Below, in pieces: positions 38,401 through 53,555 of a stretch of DNA of 64,000 bases (position 1 is its first letter; the number at the start of each line of letters is the position of its first letter). A program made the translations under genes and the position numbers. The stretch is from Dryas octopetala (taxonomy: Eukaryota > Streptophyta > Magnoliopsida > Rosales > Rosaceae), in the NCBI GenBank assembly GCA_963921425.1, contig OY992833.1, forward strand, positions 26,770,698-26,834,697, read 5' to 3'. The notes beneath the pieces are model-generated. The model saw nothing but the letters and a program-made list of their open reading frames with translations. It was not told the origin of the DNA and did no database searches.

Positions 38401-39031
38401 TATGTTGAGAGCAGAGTTTAGTCTTCCAAGTATAACAGCTGAAGAAGCAACTCCTGAGAGAAAAGCTCCTATACGTGTGAAGTTTGAGATACCATATTTT
38501 ACTGTTTCTGGAATTCAGGTATGCTTCTATGGACCTGATTGCTTGCTGTACTTATGGGATATCTCAATCGCTGTTTTGACCTTCAACTTTGTCAAGGGCT
38601 CTTAAGTTTGTTTGAGGGCGCCTTGTTGAACGGCACGTGTAAGATAAGATTCAAATGATGCTGAAATGGTAGTAAGACCTATTTACCAAACAAAATGGTA
38701 GTAAGACCGGATATGTCACAGATGTTGAAATGGTAGTAGGACCTGATATGCCAAAGTAACCATAAATAATTTTATTTCGGATGTCAACCTGATAAGCAAT
38801 CAGCAGTTATAGTACTAGGAATTTATCATTATGAGGTTTTCTTATAATAGTGTTGTTAAGTAACTTAACCTAAAACATTGAAAATCAAAGCAAGATTAAT
38901 TTTACATTTATGTAAATGTTGGGGTTTTGTAGGTTCGTTACCTGAAGATTATTGAAAAGAGCGGATACCAAGCTCTTCCTTGGGTGAGATACATAACCAT
39001 GGCTGGCGAGTATGAATTAAGGCTTATATAA
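35414..39031 (+). CDS. AP1M: AP-1 complex subunit mu
   Basis: Medium adaptin chain of the clathrin AP-1 complex at the trans-Golgi network/early endosome, recognising YxxPhi sorting signals. Eleven exons: 35414-35542, 35774-35920, 36043-36105, 36215-36391, 36478-36581, 37478-37585, 37702-37798, 37895-37992, 38120-38261, 38396-38518, 38933-39031, giving 428 aa, exactly the usual plant length. Start MAGAVSALFLLDIKGRVLI is the conserved longin-fold N-terminus. The C-terminal mu-homology domain starts about residue 175 (FLDVVESVNILV) and ends WVRYITMAGEYELRLI. No lesions. The Arabidopsis relatives recalled are At1g10730 (AP1M1) and At1g60780 (AP1M2/HAP13). The gene is probably constitutive and essential. 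Confidence 0.97.
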
Positions 39032-39806
39032 AAGTTGCCCCCCACTTGGTGTTTTCCGATTTGCCGGATTTGTGTATGGTCTTGAATGGTTTAAACTCAA
39101 AAACTGATGGATAGATTAAAGACCCTCTTGGGAAGCCAGCTGCCTGGGATCAGTGGTTTCTTGAGAGAAATGGGCTCTCTGGCGTTGCTTTTCTCTGCTA
39201 TGAATGTTTTATCTCAGTGTTGTAAGTTTAATTTTTTTGGTGGAACTAACGGTGTTGTAAGTTGATGGTTACCAGAAGGTAGATTTATTCTATATATTGA
39301 ATTAAGAAATTTATTTTTTGGTCTGAAATTAAGAATTGGTAATTGTGATTTGATTTTTTGGCTGGCATTATTATTATTTTTTTTTTTCAGTTCTGATTTG
39401 TCTGCTAACTCTGCCCATAGATGTTGGAAATTTCTCAATCCATTCTATCTGCTAGTAGTCATAATCATCAGTCCATAATTTTGCCTTTTCCCCAACAGAT
39501 CCCATAATCTCAGTCATAATTATTAAACCAAATTATTACTGATTTTTCTTAAATTTCTTGATTTATTGTGCAGAGACCAAACGAATGGTAAGATAACAAA
39601 GTTGTTTGCTTAATGCATGTGCACCGCATATCATGTCACATAGATTTTGAATTTTTTTTTTAATATAAATAGTTTTTTCATTAAATTATAATAGAAATGA
39701 GTTTCACAATATTATTCCTGAAAAGCTAAAGGTATACATGAGAGATCCCTTAAATAGGATCTCTTAATGGAAACTCCCTATATACATGTATGAACTAACT
39801 AACTAA
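39032..39806. other. convergent spacer between AP-1 mu and TAA gene
   Basis: 3' UTRs of both genes and AT-rich DNA. No repeat or gene identified. Confidence 0.6.
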
Positions 39807-42222
<2,416 letters not shown>

Positions 42223-42316
42223 TTTCTCTGTTTTTCTCCGAAGAATGCTTGATATTTGTCTAAGTGTTTGATGTGGGGCTCTCAATGTTGGTTCTCCTCG
42301 TCTACATATGCTTCTC

Positions 42317-42324
42317 TATATATA
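42317..42324 (-). promoter_or_regulatory. TATA box of the full TAA gene
   Basis: TATATATA, about 100 bases upstream of the TAA start. An identical copy stands at 50661-50668 in the duplicated fragment. Confidence 0.55.
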
Positions 42325-44437
42325 CAACAAGAAGTTGAGAGGTGCATGAAACCTAATTCTTTTTGTTTTCTCCTTTATCCTAATAATATCTGGACCATAA
42401 TCCGTATTTAGTCTTTTTTAATTAATGGAATCTAAAAAACCCAATCAATATGCAGAAAATCTTAACAAATATGGCATATTAGGATGGTATCTAGATTCTA
42501 TATTAACTGAATAGTTTGGTGACAAGATAAGATTGTTTGAGTACATTCCTCCAATTTAACCCAAGAGAGATTTTTGTTTGCAACCTACTTTATATAACTC
42601 TCTCATAACATTCATATACATAGTGCAAAGAGTTCGTACTGTAGGGAGAAAATATGAAATAATGGAAAGTTAAGTGGGTAAATTACATTGTTGCCATGCA
42701 TTCTATATTTTTCTTTTCTTTTGGACGAAATATATACTTTTCTTTTAAATCTATTATTTTGACAAATTAAGAGGATTCTTTTTACAATAACAAATTAAAA
42801 TGTACCATTAATATCACATCAACTTAATATATATATATATACATGTTATGTGTTTCACATAATATGTGCACATAAAGTCTAGCTAGCATAAATTTAATAA
42901 GAGAACAAACCTTTTTTTCTTTAAATAAAATAAAATTGGTGTTTATTAACCATGCAGTGCATCTTCTCTCGACTCCATACCACTTAACATGCTACTGATT
43001 TGTCTCCGCTCCTTCAAAGAAGTAGTGGATTCGATTGCATATAAGTACCTTTGACTTACAATAATGATAACTATAGAAGACAAAAGAAAATTAAGCTTTA
43101 AGCCAAGAACATTATCATTAACTTGTTCATGTAATAATTCCCCAAAAAAACAAAAAAAACCATCTGCCTCTTAATTAATTTGTACTCTCATATTAATGCA
43201 TCTGCTCAATATTTGGTCGGCCGATCTACTTCAATTTTTTTTCTTTCTTGAATCATCCACACACACATATACACATATATATATATATATATTAGTCTAC
43301 ATCTGTAAGACCAATATGGGAAATTACTATTTTTAGGTTCATATCATTCATTAATTAGGGTCAAACTTTTTGGTTTTGAAGATACTTTAGTTTAGGTCAC
43401 CAAATACTTTGTTTATTTAATTGTTTTATCTATTTGTATTTTGTTGGATTAAAACTGTAGTTTTGATTCCAGAAATAATTAAGTTTGGTCCCCATACATT
43501 GTGTTGCATCAACAAAACATAAGTATATAAACCCACGTGCCTCCAATGATGATGCATGTGCTAATTGATGATAGCACGTGACCACAAAATTAATTTTAAT
43601 AATGTTAGGGAAATCCATTTTGCTACCACATGTTTATTATATCGTTCTCTAATAGATGTTAAAGCTAGTTAGTTGTATCGGTGTTCTCACTCTTGTATCA
43701 TACATGTGCTACTCAAATATGGTCCATCTAATATTATTCAATTAAATTTTCTTGTAAAATCGGACCCTTAAAGGCCTACTCCGCAGAACCCTCATCTGAT
43801 TAATGCACTTAGAAGGTGTCGTGGGCTCTAATCCAGCCCAAGTTGGATTTGTTCCTATGAACACTGCTTGCTCTATCTAGATTTGTTGGACTTAACAAAC
43901 AAAAGGGATGGGCCAACACTTAAAGCGAGACCAAACGGGCCAACCCACCTGGGGGCTCATCAAAACAAATGGATATGTATCCCAACTCCATATTGTGGCT
44001 CCACTTCTGAATCCATTTCAATTAATAGACTCGTGATGCCTATTTCTCTAGAAAGTCTCAACTTCAATGATTTATAGGCCCCAATTCTGTATCCCTTAGC
44101 TTGAGTCTTACCAATGTTACTGCTGGTACATCTGTTTAGTGCAGCAATAATTTTCTTCTGTCTAGTAAATTTCATATTCTCTTATCTAATAATTTGGTAT
44201 GGTTTGTTGTCAAATTATGACAGTTAATTACTTAAAATTATGTTTTTATTTGCTCTTCTGATTTTGACAAGATGTCATGCCATACTTGGTTTTTGATGAG
44301 TCTAGAGTCTGATTATGAACGAAAAAATGCATATTTTATGAACGAATTACTGCTAGCTCATACATACGGCAAACTGCTGTTTATGAACAAATTAGGCATA
44401 AAAATAAAAACAAAACAAAAATATTTGTGGGCATCAC

Positions 44438-44794
44438 TTAAGAGCATTTTCAACAGATTTGGCAAAAGTTTTTGGCTACTCAATTAGCTGTGTCACGTTA
44501 GATATCATCTCCAACAGCCTGTGTATATGGGTTCGTCAAGCTCATCAGCTTTAACAAGTAAATTTGACTATTTAAATGTTAAAGTATTATTAAAATATTA
44601 ATTTGACTCTTCAAATCTTAATAAAATCTTAATTTTGTCTAAACAAGAAAAAGATAAAAAAATAATAAATTAATAAAATTGAAAAATCTTTTGGAATTCA
44701 CAATTTTAAAGTAAAAAGGTTGGCTTTTCAAATTGCCATATATGTCAGCAAAATAAAATTTAAGAATCAAATTTGAAAAGTTGGAGATACTCTA
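44438..44794. mobile_element. decayed TIR MITE, unit 1 copy
   Basis: Ends CTTAAGAGCATTTTCAACA and TTGGAGATACTCTAAG. The fuller copy in unit 2 (52797-53178) shows these as true inverted repeats (AGAGCATCTCCAACA type). The unit 1 ends carry substitutions and a small deletion. Confidence 0.6.
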
Positions 44795-45193
44795 AGAATT
44801 AAGATTTACAGTTGATGTTCATGTTCATGTTCATGTTCATAACTGAAAGAGGAATTTCATGTGTATACTTGAATGATACTGTCCGTCTCCAAAATACATC
44901 ATATCTAACTTTGGAAAGACCAAAGAGGTCTGATGTACAAGCTAAGCCTCTAATATTTCTCACTACACTACAAACTAGACCAATTGTACCCTTAGGATGG
45001 AGGGGTGGCAGAAATCAAAAACAAAAAAAGGGAGAGAGAGAGAGAGAGAGAAAGAAAATGAACATATACAAGAGGTCAGAGAGAAGGGGAAGGGACAAAG
45101 GTTACTGCTGCAAATTCAATAGCTTGGTTTATGATTCTAGATTCTAGTTGTAGTATATGCGCGAGCAGCATGAGAGTAATGGATGCTGAACAA

Positions 45194-48100
45194 CTATTGG
45201 TGAACTTCGTTGGGTAAAGTTTGTGGAGTTCTTCTAAATACATATTTTCTGCAGCGTTCAAAAATGCTGTCATATATCAGATCAAATTGAACTCCTGCTC
45301 TCCCCCGGTTCACAATGAAGAATATGTGATCAGCTTCCACAATCTTGTAGTACCTGCATTTACCAAACTCATGATGTTTAACCTTAACGTTCTGAACCAT
45401 GTATATATATATATATATATAATATGGTTTCATAGCTAAGAAAGGTTGGGATGCTGCTGGAATAGTAAGAATGACTAACCAGACGCCTGGTTGCAATGGA
45501 TGACACTCTGAATCATCTTTTACCAAATGGTGCGGGTGCTCAATTGGGAGTCGAGGGTAAGTCATGGAGATGGTGTTCAGAGCTCCATCATTGTCTTGCC
45601 AATCCTCATCCCTGCACAAGCATTCACACATTAACACTTAAATTGGAGTGTTTTATTATCTAATTTGGTCAAAATATTAATGCATAAAAAATCATAGCAT
45701 CATAATATGCACTTAAAGAACACACACCTGTAGCCTTTATATGGGGAAGAGGCATCAGGAGGATGACTCCATTGGCTCATCTGCAACACTCTAATGAACA
45801 GCAATGGGTGAATTCCAAATATGCTAGAAGGAACTGTAACCCCAAATATCTTCTTTGTACGCTTGGTGGCATAGCTGAAGTAGTATGTGTTGGGAAAGGT
45901 ATGTAGATGGCTGTTGAGTCTTGTGGACCCTTGAATTGTAAGGTCTAGGAGGATCCAATCGCCAGAAGCGAATGGGCCTGAGTTTCCCAACAGGCAATCA
46001 ACAAGACCCCAAACACCAACTTTCTTCCATGTGATGTTATAGTGATCAAACCCAAAGTTGTAATATTCCTTCAGCCAGGGAATGTCAAACCAATCATAAA
46101 TGATTACTCCTATGCGGCATAGCTGAAGCAGACATATAGGTTTCATGGTCCTGCCATCTTCAGGCCTGGGTGTTTGGAAACCACAGTGAGTAATTCTAGA
46201 GACAGAAGATTCAGACAAAACAATAAAGCTGAAATGAAACTCACTGCATTCCATCCAAGTAGACTCTTGTAGTCCCATTGAATGCTCCTGACAATGATGT
46301 TATGCTTAGTACCCAATTCTCGTTAGTGTTCTCATACCCCTTGAAAGCCTGAAAACAAAATGAAACATTTTAAGTCAAAACTAATCTACACCAATTCCAA
46401 TTCATAGATTCTTCATTCTTGCACCACTAATTTGGTAATGCAATTTGGACCAACCTTATCAGCAAGCATTTGTTGCAGCACACGGACAACCTGTGCTCCG
46501 GTGGAATGCCCAACAAAGTGGATAGGGTGATCCTCATCCCATTCAGGGTAGTGCCCTGCATCATCCCAATTACAACAAACAATGAGACTTGCTATCTTCT
46601 TTCGAAAAAAAAAAAAAAAAAAAAAAACTAAATGATACTTGCTATCATATGAGGCCTATTAAGCAAACGATTTCATCAAATAAAAACATAATAAAAAACA
46701 CGGGGCAGAGATAGAAGTACAGAACCTTGTTCATAAATACGACCAAACTGGGAATGCCCACAAGCCTTGCTGTGTTCGTCACCATAATCGACCGGCCCAC
46801 CTTTCAAATAGTAGAACAATTCACGAGCCCTGAAACCCCAAAACCCAATTAAACCTTGTTAGCCCCTGTTTGTGGATAAATCCACATGGATTCAATGGCC
46901 AAACACAGACCAACACGTGGCACACCAGGTCCCATTTTTGCTCAGACTCTTTGATGGTCAACTTGGTCAGACCCAGCCATCTGTGTCATCATCTTAGCTC
47001 AGCAAATGCCAACAACATGTACATCTGAGATCGGCTCTTACCTCCGGGTTACCCATGTCCGATCCGAACCGACATTGGGATCCACCAGGAATTCGAGAGA
47101 TTATCTTTTTCGAACACCATCAGTTCGGCTCAGATCTGGAGATCATCTTTCTCCAGTCACATCTCAACCATTAGTTCGGCTCGGCCCGGCCCAATGACCG
47201 ATCACGATCAGACGTGCTTCGACAATCTTGTCACCACCTGATCATCTCAACCATTGGTTCGGCTCGGCCCGGACCAATGACCGATCACGATCAGACGTGC
47301 TTCGACAATCTTGTCAGCACCTGATCATCTCAACCATTGGTTCGGCTCGGCCCGGACCAATGACCGATCACGATCAGACGTGCTTCGACAATCTTGTCAG
47401 CACCTGATCATCTCAACCATTGGTTCGGCTCGGCCCGGACCAATGACCGATCACGATCAGACGTGCTTCGACAATCTTGTCAGCACCTGATCATCTCAAC
47501 CATTGGTTCGGCTCGGCCCGGACCAATGACCGATCACGATCAGACGTGCTTCGACAATCTTGTCAGCACCTGATCATCTCAACCATTGGTTCGGCTCGGC
47601 CCGGACCAATGACCGATCACGATCAGACGTGTTTCGACAATCTTGTCAGCACCTGATCATCTCAACCATTGGTTCGGCTCGGCCCGGCCCAATGACCGAT
47701 CACGATCAGACGTGCTTCGACAATCTTGTCACCACCTGATCATCTCAACCATTGGTTCGGCTCGACCCGGACCAATGACCGATCACGATCAGACGTGCTT
47801 CGACAATCTTGTCAGCACCTGATCATCTCAACCATTGGTTCGGCTCTGCCCGACCCAATGATCGATCACGATCAGACGTGCTTCGACAATCTTGTCACCA
47901 CTTGATCATCTCAACCATTGGTTCGGCTCGGCCCGGACCAATGACCGATCACGATCAGACGTGCTTCGACAATCTTGTCACCACCTGATCATCTCAACCA
48001 TTGGTTCGGCTCGGCCCGGACCAATGAACGATCACGATCAGACGTGGATCTCCACATCACCACATCAACTCAGTCCATTCCATTCCCAGTTCGGATCGGC

Positions 48101-49464
48101 TCGGCTTTGGTGATCGTCATCTCAGAACCTAGTTGCGGCCGGATTTCACTTGAGAGGATCACTGCACTACCTACCTAATCGGCTTGGCCGACTTGTCTAA
48201 ATCCGATCCGATCACACATGGGTTTCACGTCTACACGTGAGGACATGTGTTCGGATCGGCTCGGCCTCCCACAGCCATCCTAAAGAAGATCACGTTGGGA
48301 CGAACCGCCATTCTCAAGTGCACCTGACGTGACTCTCTGACAGATAAGACATTCCAGCTCACAGCCATGACTATTGGGGCATTCCACCTGATCTTCCATC
48401 CTTGCATTCAATGCAGCATTGAATGCAAAGGAGGTGAGTAGCTGTGCTTGCTACTAGTTATGACCGAACGCGTGGATCTCTCTCAGCCACTCAATCACAT
48501 GCAGGTAACTTACTCTCCACACCTTCCCTTGTCTATATAAACCAACTTATATGCACAAAGCCAGGATCCCACCCATCCAGCCATCACAAAGCAAACACTT
48601 GCACAAACTTTGGCTTACCAAAAACACACTTGGACTTGCTGAGAATAAACCCAGAACATTTGCCTTGTTCTTCCCATTCTCCCAAGTTCATCACATATTC
48701 TTCCTCACTTCCATTCAAACACCATCAAACACACATCACTGACTTCATCATCGGAGCGTGTTTGGCTGGTACCACACCGGTCCATCTCCTTTGATCTTGT
48801 GTTTGTCTACAGGAAGATCTCACGTCATCATCCAGCAGGACTTCGGATCAGCCAGGTCACTACCCCTAAGTTGTTGTAACTTTCTTACGGAAATTTGCAT
48901 CAACAGCCCCAAAGGGTGCAAAACAGAAACAGCTATTGGAAAACAAAAAAGCCATGAATGAATTTTAAAAGACAAAAGGCTTTGATGCACAAGCACAAAC
49001 CTATCATAAATGCTGGTTAGAGATCCCAAATCAGGCACGAGAACCCTTTCATCTTTCTTCTCAGCTCCGGCGAAATACGACAAACCTCCCAGCCTCTGAA
49101 AAACAGAAATGTTGAAAAACCCAGTTATATAAACATTGAACAAAATGAATCAAAAAACCCAAAATGCTCACTTGAAGAAGGAATCAAAACCCATTTCAGA
49201 ACAATAACATACCCCTTTGCCAAAACCAAATATTCCATGGACCAAAACAATAGGAGGCAGATTGGCATTGGTCGATGTCCTTGTAGGCGCCTCTTCCGCT
49301 TTCACCTCAATACTCATGTTCGGCTTGAGGAACAATTCATTCAAAGCCTGTGAGAGGTCGCCCGCCTTAGCCGAGCTGAATATGTAAATCCCATATAGCA
49401 AATGAACCATGGAGCTCACAAACAGCTCTGATAATTGCAGAGCAGCTATCCACAACCTGAACAT
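45194..49464 (-). CDS. alpha/beta-hydrolase lipase, copy 1 (LTR in intron 2)
   Basis: Membrane-anchored or secreted serine lipase/hydrolase resembling bacterial thermostable triacylglycerol lipases; from memory like At1g10740. Eight exons: 49213-49464, 49001-49095, 46726-46829, 46455-46555, 46245-46348, 45728-46165, 45480-45611, 45194-45353, giving 461 aa. N-terminal hydrophobic segment, then oxyanion-type PPIVLVHGIFGFGKG, GGPVDYG, nucleophile elbow VGHSTGAQ (Ser168). The start at 49464 (MFRLW) is the first ATG in frame. Intron 2 is 2.17 kb because it contains a 2.04-kb solo LTR that copy 2 lacks. Exon joins remain intact, so the gene may still be spliced. Its native upstream DNA beyond 49791 has been replaced by the TAA fragment of unit 2, so regulation probably differs from copy 2. 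The substrate is unknown. Confidence 0.85.
47150..48045 (+). repeat. 83-bp tandem repeat array in the LTR U3
   Basis: About eleven copies at a constant 83-bp period (anchor positions 47198, 47281, 47364, 47447, 47530, 47613, 47696, 47779, 47862, 47945, 48028). Each contains GATCACGATCAGACGTG, CGACAATCTTGTCA and CAACCATTGGTTCGGCTCGG. Several central copies are identical. Copies alternate GTCAGCACC and GTCACCACC. Confidence 0.95.
48534..48540 (+). promoter_or_regulatory. TATA box of the solo LTR
   Basis: TATATAA in CTTGTCTATATAAACC, downstream of the 83-bp repeats and 110 bases upstream of an AATAAA polyadenylation signal at 48644-48649. This fits a U3/R boundary. Confidence 0.65.
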
Positions 49465-49871
49465 CTTGTCCACACTGATAAACCAGTGCCTCCTTCTTCT
49501 TATTCTTATTGTTCAACCCAGAAAGCCCAACCAAGAAGGCTCTTTTTGCAGAATGAAAGCCTCAAGCTGTAATAAAAAGCATGAAACCCCTTCTATGAAA
49601 AGATCAATAGAAGGGGAAAACAAAGACAAGTCTCTGAAACTCCGCGGGCGTCTTTTGTATTCTTATCCACCAAACAGAAGAAAGAAAAAAAAAATGAAAA
49701 CCAAAAAAAGAGAAAGGACTAATTTTTGTATGCTGGCTCGAGATTTGGGAAATGGGTATGGCACTCGCTTCCCTTCCCACAATTCTCTCGTTGCTAACAC
49801 AAGCGCTGAAAAGTGAAAACACGCATTTATTAATTAATCTAAATAAACAGTGAAACTGAAGCAGCCAGCTA

Positions 49872-50566
<695 letters not shown>

Positions 50567-50660
50567 TTTCTCTGTTTTTCTCCGAAGAATGCTTGATATT
50601 TGTCTAAGTGTTTGATGTGGGGCTCTCAATGTTGGTTCTCCTCGTCTACATATGCTTCTC

Positions 50661-50668
50661 TATATATA
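50661..50668 (-). promoter_or_regulatory. TATA box of the truncated TAA copy
   Basis: TATATATA, same spacing and context as in the full gene, showing that the promoter was duplicated intact. Confidence 0.55.
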
Positions 50669-52796
50669 CAACAAGAAGTTGAGAGGTGCATGAAACCTAA
50701 TTCTTTTTGTTTTCTCCTTTATCCTAATAATATCTGGACCATAATCCGTATTTAGTCTTTTTTAATTAATGGAATCTAAAAAACCCAATCAATATGCAGA
50801 AAATCTTAACAAATATGGCATATTAGGATGGTATCTAGATTCTATATTAACTGAATAGTTTGGTGACAAGATAAGATTGTTTGAGTACATTCCTCCAATT
50901 TAACCCAAGAGAGATTTTTGTTTGCAACCTACTTTATATAACTCTCTCATAACATTCATATACATAGTGCAAAGAGTTCGTACTGTAGGGAGAAAATATG
51001 AAATAATGGAAAGTTAAGTGGGTAAATTACATTGTTGCCATGCATTCTATATTTTTCTTTTCTTTTGGACGAAATATATACTTTTCTTTTAAATCTATTA
51101 TTTTGACAAATTAAGAGGATTCTTTTTACAATAACAAATTAAAATGTACCATTAATATCACATCAACTTAATATATATATATATACATGTTATGTGTTTC
51201 ACATAATATGTGCACATAAAGTCTAGCTAGCATAAATTTAATAAGAGAACAAACCTTTTTTTCTTTAAATAAAATAAAATTGGTGTTTATTAACCATGCA
51301 GTGCATCTTCTCTCGACTCCATACCACTTAACATGCTACTGATTTGTCTCCGCTCCTTCAAAGAAGTAGTGGATTCGATTGCATATAAGTACCTTTGACT
51401 TACAATAATGATAACTATAGAAGACAAAAGAAAATTAAGCTTTAAGCCAAGAACATTATCATTAACTTGTTCATGTAATAATTCCCCAAAAAAACAAAAA
51501 AAACCATCTGCCTCTTAATTAATTTGTACTCTCATATTAATGCATCTGCTCAATATTTGGTCGGCCGATCTACTTCAATTTTTTTTCTTTCTTGAATCAT
51601 CCACACACACATATACACATATATATATATATATTAGTCTACATCTGTAAGACCAATATGGGAAATTACTATTTTTAGGTTCATATCATTCATTAATTAG
51701 GGTCAAACTTTTTGGTTTTGAAGATACTTTAGTTTAGGTCACCAAATACTTTGTTTATTTAATTGTTTTATCTATTTGTATTTTGTTGGATTAAAACTGT
51801 AGTTTTGATTCCAGAAATAATTAAGTTTGGTCCCCATACATTGTGTTGCATCAACAAAACATAAGTATATAAACCCACGTGCCTCCAATGATGATGCATG
51901 TGCTAATTGATGATAGCACGTGACCACAAAATTAATTTTAATAATGTTAGGGAAATCCATTTTGCTACCACATGTTTATTATATCGTTCTCTAATAGATG
52001 TTAAAGCTAGTTAGTTGTATCGGTGTTCTCACTCTTGTATCATACATGTGCTACTCAAATATGGTCCATCTAATATTATTCAATTAAATTTTCTTGTAAA
52101 ATCGGACCCTTAAAGGCCTACTCCGCAGAACCCTCATCTGATTAATGCACTTAGAAGGTGTTGTGGGCTCTAATCCAGCCCAAGTTGGATTTGTTCCTAT
52201 GAACACTGCTTGCTCTATCTAGATTTGTTGGACTTAACAAACAAAAGGGATGGGCCAACACTTAAAGCGAGACCAAACGGGCCAACCCACCTGGGGGCTC
52301 ATCAAAACAAATGGATATGTATCCCAACTCCATATTGTGGCTCCACTTCTGAATCCATTTCAATTAATAGACTCGTGATGCCTATTTCTCTAGAAAGTCT
52401 CAACTTCAATGATTTATAGGCCCCAATTCTGTATCCCTTAGCTTGAGTCTTACCAATGTTACTGCTGGTACATCTGTTTAGTGCAGCAATAATTTTCTTC
52501 TGTCTAGTAAATTTCATATTCTCTTATCTAATAATTTGGTATGGTTTGTTGTCAAATTATGACAGTTAATTACTTAAAATTATGTTTTTATTTGCTCTTC
52601 TGATTTTGGCAAGATGTCATGCCATACTTGGTTTATGCTGAGTCTAGAGTCTGATTATGAACGGAAAAATGCATATTTTATGAAAAAGGCATATTTTATG
52701 AACGAATTACTGCTCGCTCATACATACGGCAAACTGCTGTTTATGAACGAATTAGGCATAAAAATAAAAACAAAAAAAATACATTTGTGGGCATCA

Positions 52797-53178
52797 CTTA
52801 AGAGCATCTCCAACAAATTTGGCAAAAGTTTTTGGCTGCTGAATTAACTGTCACATTAGATATCATCTCCAACAACTTCTGTAAATAGGTTCGTCAAAAT
52901 ATGGCCCAAAGTCAGCTCGTCAGCTTTAACAAGTAAATTTGACTATTTAAATCTTAAAATATTATTAAAATATTAATTTGACTCTTCAAATCTTAATAAA
53001 ATCTTAATTTTGTCTAAACAAGAAAAAGATAAAAAATTAAAAAAATTAAAAAAATTGAAAAATCTTTTGGAATTCACAATTTTAAAGTAAAAAAGTTGGC
53101 TTTTCAAATTGCCATATATGTCAGCAAAATAAAATTTAAAGAATCAAATTTGAAAAGCCTGTTGGAGATACTCTTAAG
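52797..53178. mobile_element. TIR MITE, unit 2 copy
   Basis: Ends CTTAAGAGCATCTCCAACA and TGTTGGAGATACTCTTAAG are near-perfect inverted repeats. The interior is AT-rich with no ORF. The outer CTTAAG may include a TTA/TAA-type target duplication. Confidence 0.7.
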
Positions 53179-53555
53179 AATTAAGATCGACAGTTGATGT
53201 TCATGTTCATAACTGAAAGAGGAATTTCATGTGTATACTTGAATGATACTGTCTGTCTCCAAAATACATCATATCTAACTTTGGAAAGACCAAAGAGGTC
53301 TGATGTACAAGCTAAGCCTCTAATATTTCTCACTACACTACAAACTAGACCAATTGTACCCTTAGGATGGAGGGGTGGCAGAAATCAAAAACAAAAGAGG
53401 GGAGAGAGAGAGAGAGAAAATGAACATATACAAGAGGTCAGAGAGAAGGGGAAGGGGCAAAGGGTACTGCTGCGAATTCAATAGCTTGGTTTATGATTCT
53501 AGATTCTAGTTGTAGTATATGCGTGAGCAGCGTGAGAGTAATGGATGCTGAACAA

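Larger units (their letters stand above)
42223..45193. other. TAA upstream region, unit 1
   Basis: About 3 kb between the TAA start and the lipase stop, both minus strand. Non-coding, with several TA-rich runs and a decayed MITE at 44438-44794. Nearly identical to unit 2 up to about 44265, then clearly diverged. Confidence 0.6.
46862..48910 (+). mobile_element. solo LTR of an LTR retrotransposon, with 5-bp target duplication
   Basis: The LTR spans 46867-48905 (2039 bp), begins TGTTTGTGG and ends GCATCAACA, so it has the TG...CA ends of an LTR. It is flanked by GCCCC at 46862-46866 and 48906-48910. Unit 2 has the empty site, with a single GCCCC. A TATA box at 48534 and AATAAA at 48644 give the expected U3-R-U5 order on the plus strand. 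No gag, pol, primer-binding site or second LTR is present. The superfamily is not identifiable. Confidence 0.88.
50567..53555. other. TAA upstream region, unit 2
   Basis: Duplicate of 42223-45193. Non-coding. Nearly identical to unit 1 as far as about 52610, then with frequent substitutions and small indels, including a short duplicated GCATATTTTATGAA segment at about 52670. Confidence 0.6.

Noticed and set aside
43430..44175. Small ORFs shared by both duplicate units (62-71 residues)
   Set aside because: They are conserved only because the DNA is duplicated. No family, no good start context, and they sit in AT-rich spacer.
47150..48045. CRISPR-like array
   Set aside because: The 83-bp units are contiguous, without unique spacers, and sit in a plant retrotransposon LTR.
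47006..48794. ORFs within the LTR repeat array
   Set aside because: They follow the 83-bp period out of frame (83 is not a multiple of three) and have no recognisable motif.
46862..48910. Complete small LTR element (TRIM) rather than a solo LTR
   Set aside because: I found no direct repeat between the two ends of the 2039-bp segment, no primer-binding site next to an internal LTR end and no polypurine tract.
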